Source: Nymphaea colorata (taxonomy: Eukaryota > Streptophyta > Magnoliopsida > Nymphaeales > Nymphaeaceae). From it: a stretch of DNA of 64,000 nucleotides. Positions 62,001-64,000 of the stretch are shown here, one piece after another. The notes below the pieces were generated by a model, which saw only the letters and a program-made list of their open reading frames with translations, had not been told where the DNA came from and ran no database searches. The number at the start of each line of letters is the position of its first letter. Position 1 is the first letter of the stretch. The DNA is taken from the NCBI RefSeq assembly GCF_008831285.2, contig NC_045139.1, forward strand, positions 15,296,354 through 15,360,353, in the 5' to 3' direction. A program made the position numbers and the translations under genes.

Positions 62001-63335
62001 TAGACCTCTACAAATTGTTTTGGTGGTCTCCATGGATGTTTTTGTACATTTTTAATAGTTTTTAAAGAAGCTTCCAGATCCCTACATCCCTAGACATTTA
62101 GGAGCTAAATAATTAAACTAAACGTAGAGCTTTCAACAAAAAAAGTATGCCTTGAAAAGATCACTCGATTATCTCTCCACCGTGAACTCTTAAATCTTTA
62201 GGGCTGCTATTTGGTAATAGTAACAAATGGTGGTTATTTGGCAATTGGTTACTGTTTATTAATTTGCACAAAATCAAATTGATTACAACAGTTTCATGAA
62301 TTTACTTCAATCTTTTAAGACATGTTTATAAAACAGTTTGTACGTCGGTTCACCCAATCACAAATTAGTTGCTTTTCACAACATTGGTGTAAACTGCTTT
62401 GAATCCACAGTTGATCACAAATTAGTTGTTTATTTTGAACTTTTTATTAGTTTTTCATGTGTTGGAAAGAGTGAAGTGAGTTAATCAGAACATTCTTCAT
62501 CTGAAGCCAATTAGAATGTCCCACGAATCAAATACGTTGTAACATTCTTCAGTTTACTTTGACCAAATGAGACGGACGAACTTAAATAATATGCTCTATG
62601 AAATTTGTTGGAAAGAGCCAAACTTAATGCGAATGTTTTTCTTTTGGGTATGGAATTGGATTCAAACTCGACTTATAATACTATATTTTGTTTGTGTTGA
62701 ATTAAAAAGGGATCTGTTGTTTGAATTCCATAGTTGCAATCATGTTTCGATGTGTTGTTCGAGGTGCAAACTGCGGCAAGCACAACATTCAAGTCAAATA
62801 TGTAAAAGTTTGAAGGTATAAAGGTTTGACCTAAGAAGTATATACATATATATTATAATTTAAAAAATTTACTTAACAAGTACTGGTTAGAAAATTTTAG
62901 AATTTTAAAGAACACCAATATATATAAACGAGAAACATTATTGTGAAGTATCAATACGAATACACAGCATTAGGATTATGTAAAAGTTAATAAAAAACAA
63001 TAATATGAAAATTATCTGCATATCAACTAGATGGTATGTAATATATATTGTTGACATGGACAAACTTCCTAATCGCATAAACTATCTAAAAATGGAAAAA
63101 AGGGGTCACATATGGTATGAATTACTTGTTCGAATCCAATGTCCGAAACCCCATATAAGAAACCCAATTAGGAATGAATGTGACGATGTGAGATCCGAAA
63201 AGATCTCGATAATCTGGATATTATGTCGCTCCATTCTGCATTGTTTGGGATCATGGCCTGGACAACGGCTAGCCTCCACTCTAAAAAGAAGCGTCATCCA
63301 CAGATTGACATGACAAACATTTCTTCTTCTTTTTT
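59017..63335. other. Right-hand intergenic region, AT-rich with decayed repeats
   Basis: The leader of the PBL gene (CT microsatellite about 59160-59210) gives way to AT-rich sequence. GC-rich GTCCGGCCGG/GCGGCCGGCTCG words at 60390-60720 and GAGCCCGGCCC/GGGCCAGCCC words at 61230-61870 are typical of degenerate transposon ends, but I could not match termini or target duplications. A short TA microsatellite is at 60989-61007. No gene is seen. Confidence 0.45.
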
Positions 63336-63545
63336 TTAAAGGCCGTAGCCATCGTCTTCTTCCACAGCATCAACGGGTACCGCCATTATTTGCTCCGCCT
63401 GCGTCCCAGAGAGATGAGTCCAAAATCCAAACTGGTCCTCTTGTCCAGATTCGCTTGTCCGTTTCTGGACCAGGACGCTAAGGTGGCCATCACCAGATAC
63501 AGTCTGGCGATCAATCCAAATTACCTTCTGTTCTGTGAAAGGCAT
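63336..63545 (-). CDS. Unrecognised ORF, possible 3'-terminal exon
   Basis: A 69-codon minus-strand frame with balanced, gene-like composition, ending AVEEDDGYGL before a stop. It includes QTVSGDGHLSVLVQKRTSES and FGFWTHLSGTQAEQ, which I do not recognise. A plausible acceptor (CCTTTCACAG) lies 8-9 bp into the frame, so it could be the last exon of a gene whose upstream exons lie right of the window. No upstream exon was found between 63546 and 64000. It may also be chance. Confidence 0.25.
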   Translation of the reverse strand: MPFTEQKVIWIDRQTVSGDGHLSVLVQKRTSESGQEDQFGFWTHLSGTQAEQIMAVPVDAVEEDDGYGL

Positions 63546-64000
63546 AAATCCTGTTATGTATTTGCTTGAAGAGTGGAATGTACAGGAGATGCGAAGATTT
63601 GGATCCCAAGATGAAACGCCGGTCGAACGATGCTCATGACCTTCGTCGGAAGAGCATTCTCGTTTTCTTATGCTTGTTCATATTGATCACGAAACGAACA
63701 GCTTATGAACTTGGAGCATGTAATGAGGATTGCAGATACAAAGGAGGCATCGAAAAGAATAACCAAATATTTCTGAAACCCAAACAGAGTTTAAAGTGTG
63801 ATGAAATCAAATAAATTTAACGTGTGCATTATATATACATGGATTTCTTCCTATAGTTTTGGAGTGAGAAATCTTTCTGCTTGTCACAATACACTGGTTG
63901 ATACATTGCACCAAATGGTGTGTTTAATCACACCTACCCAAATTTGGATCAGGAAATTCACAAATGATATCATTCATATATATATATATATAAGTGAATT
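63546..64000. other. Window end, no gene recognised
   Basis: AT-rich sequence with a TA run near 63977-63993. The plus-strand frame at 63566-63814 has no domain. Confidence 0.4.

Noticed and set aside
1-64000. CRISPR arrays, tRNA or rRNA genes, organelle insertions
   Set aside because: No regular repeat-spacer arrays, cloverleaf with A/B boxes, or rRNA or organelle gene sequence was recognised by eye. A tRNAscan and an organelle BLAST would settle it.

Overview
This window is nuclear DNA from a flowering plant. Its genes have many short introns with GT/AG borders, the families are plant-specific (WRKY, PBS1-like receptor-like cytoplasmic kinases, plastid/mitochondrial PGP synthase), the spacers are AT-rich, and small non-autonomous transposons are common. 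I cannot name the species from this sequence.

Layout from left to right. (1) 558-999, minus: a two-exon gene for a small coiled-coil protein. (2) 5224-7291, minus: a WRKY44/TTG2-like transcription factor. It keeps one N-terminal-type WRKY domain with the variant heptad WRKYGKK. A decayed fossil of its C-terminal zinc-finger exon lies downstream at 4423-4522. (3) 11920-16955, minus: a complete seven-exon phosphatidylglycerophosphate synthase gene. Its 2.3-kb intron 4 carries a 1.25-kb hAT-like element with a perfect 8-bp target duplication, and a 280-bp tandem duplication that copied the end of exon 4 with its splice donor. (4) 20421-23851, minus: a complete four-exon leukotriene-A4-hydrolase-type M1 aminopeptidase. 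(5) 24000-33400: about 9 kb of AT-rich DNA without a recognisable gene, holding a 452-bp hAT-type MITE, decayed repeats and a long AT microsatellite. (6) 33810-45938, plus: a complete 18-exon TBC-domain Rab GTPase-activating protein gene with a coiled-coil tail. Its introns hold two more members of the hAT-like family and a fold-back TRIM retroelement. (7) 48852-52583 and 55654-59016, both minus: two tandem PBS1-like kinase genes with matching intron positions and phases. The right copy looks catalytically competent. The left copy has lost the glycine loop, the HRD aspartate, the DFG aspartate and the myristoylation glycine, so it is a predicted pseudokinase. (8) 59400-64000: AT-rich DNA with one unrecognised ORF.

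The genes do not form a pathway. They are independent genes in a repeat-rich euchromatic interval. I found no clearly new multi-gene system. The observations most worth following are the truncated WRKY gene with its fossil exon, the pseudokinase/kinase tandem pair, the partial exon duplication in the PGP synthase gene, and a transposon family seen mainly inside introns, with exact 8-bp target duplications at two copies. All splice sites were assigned by eye from reading frame, GT/AG rules and remembered family sequences; no alignment was run.
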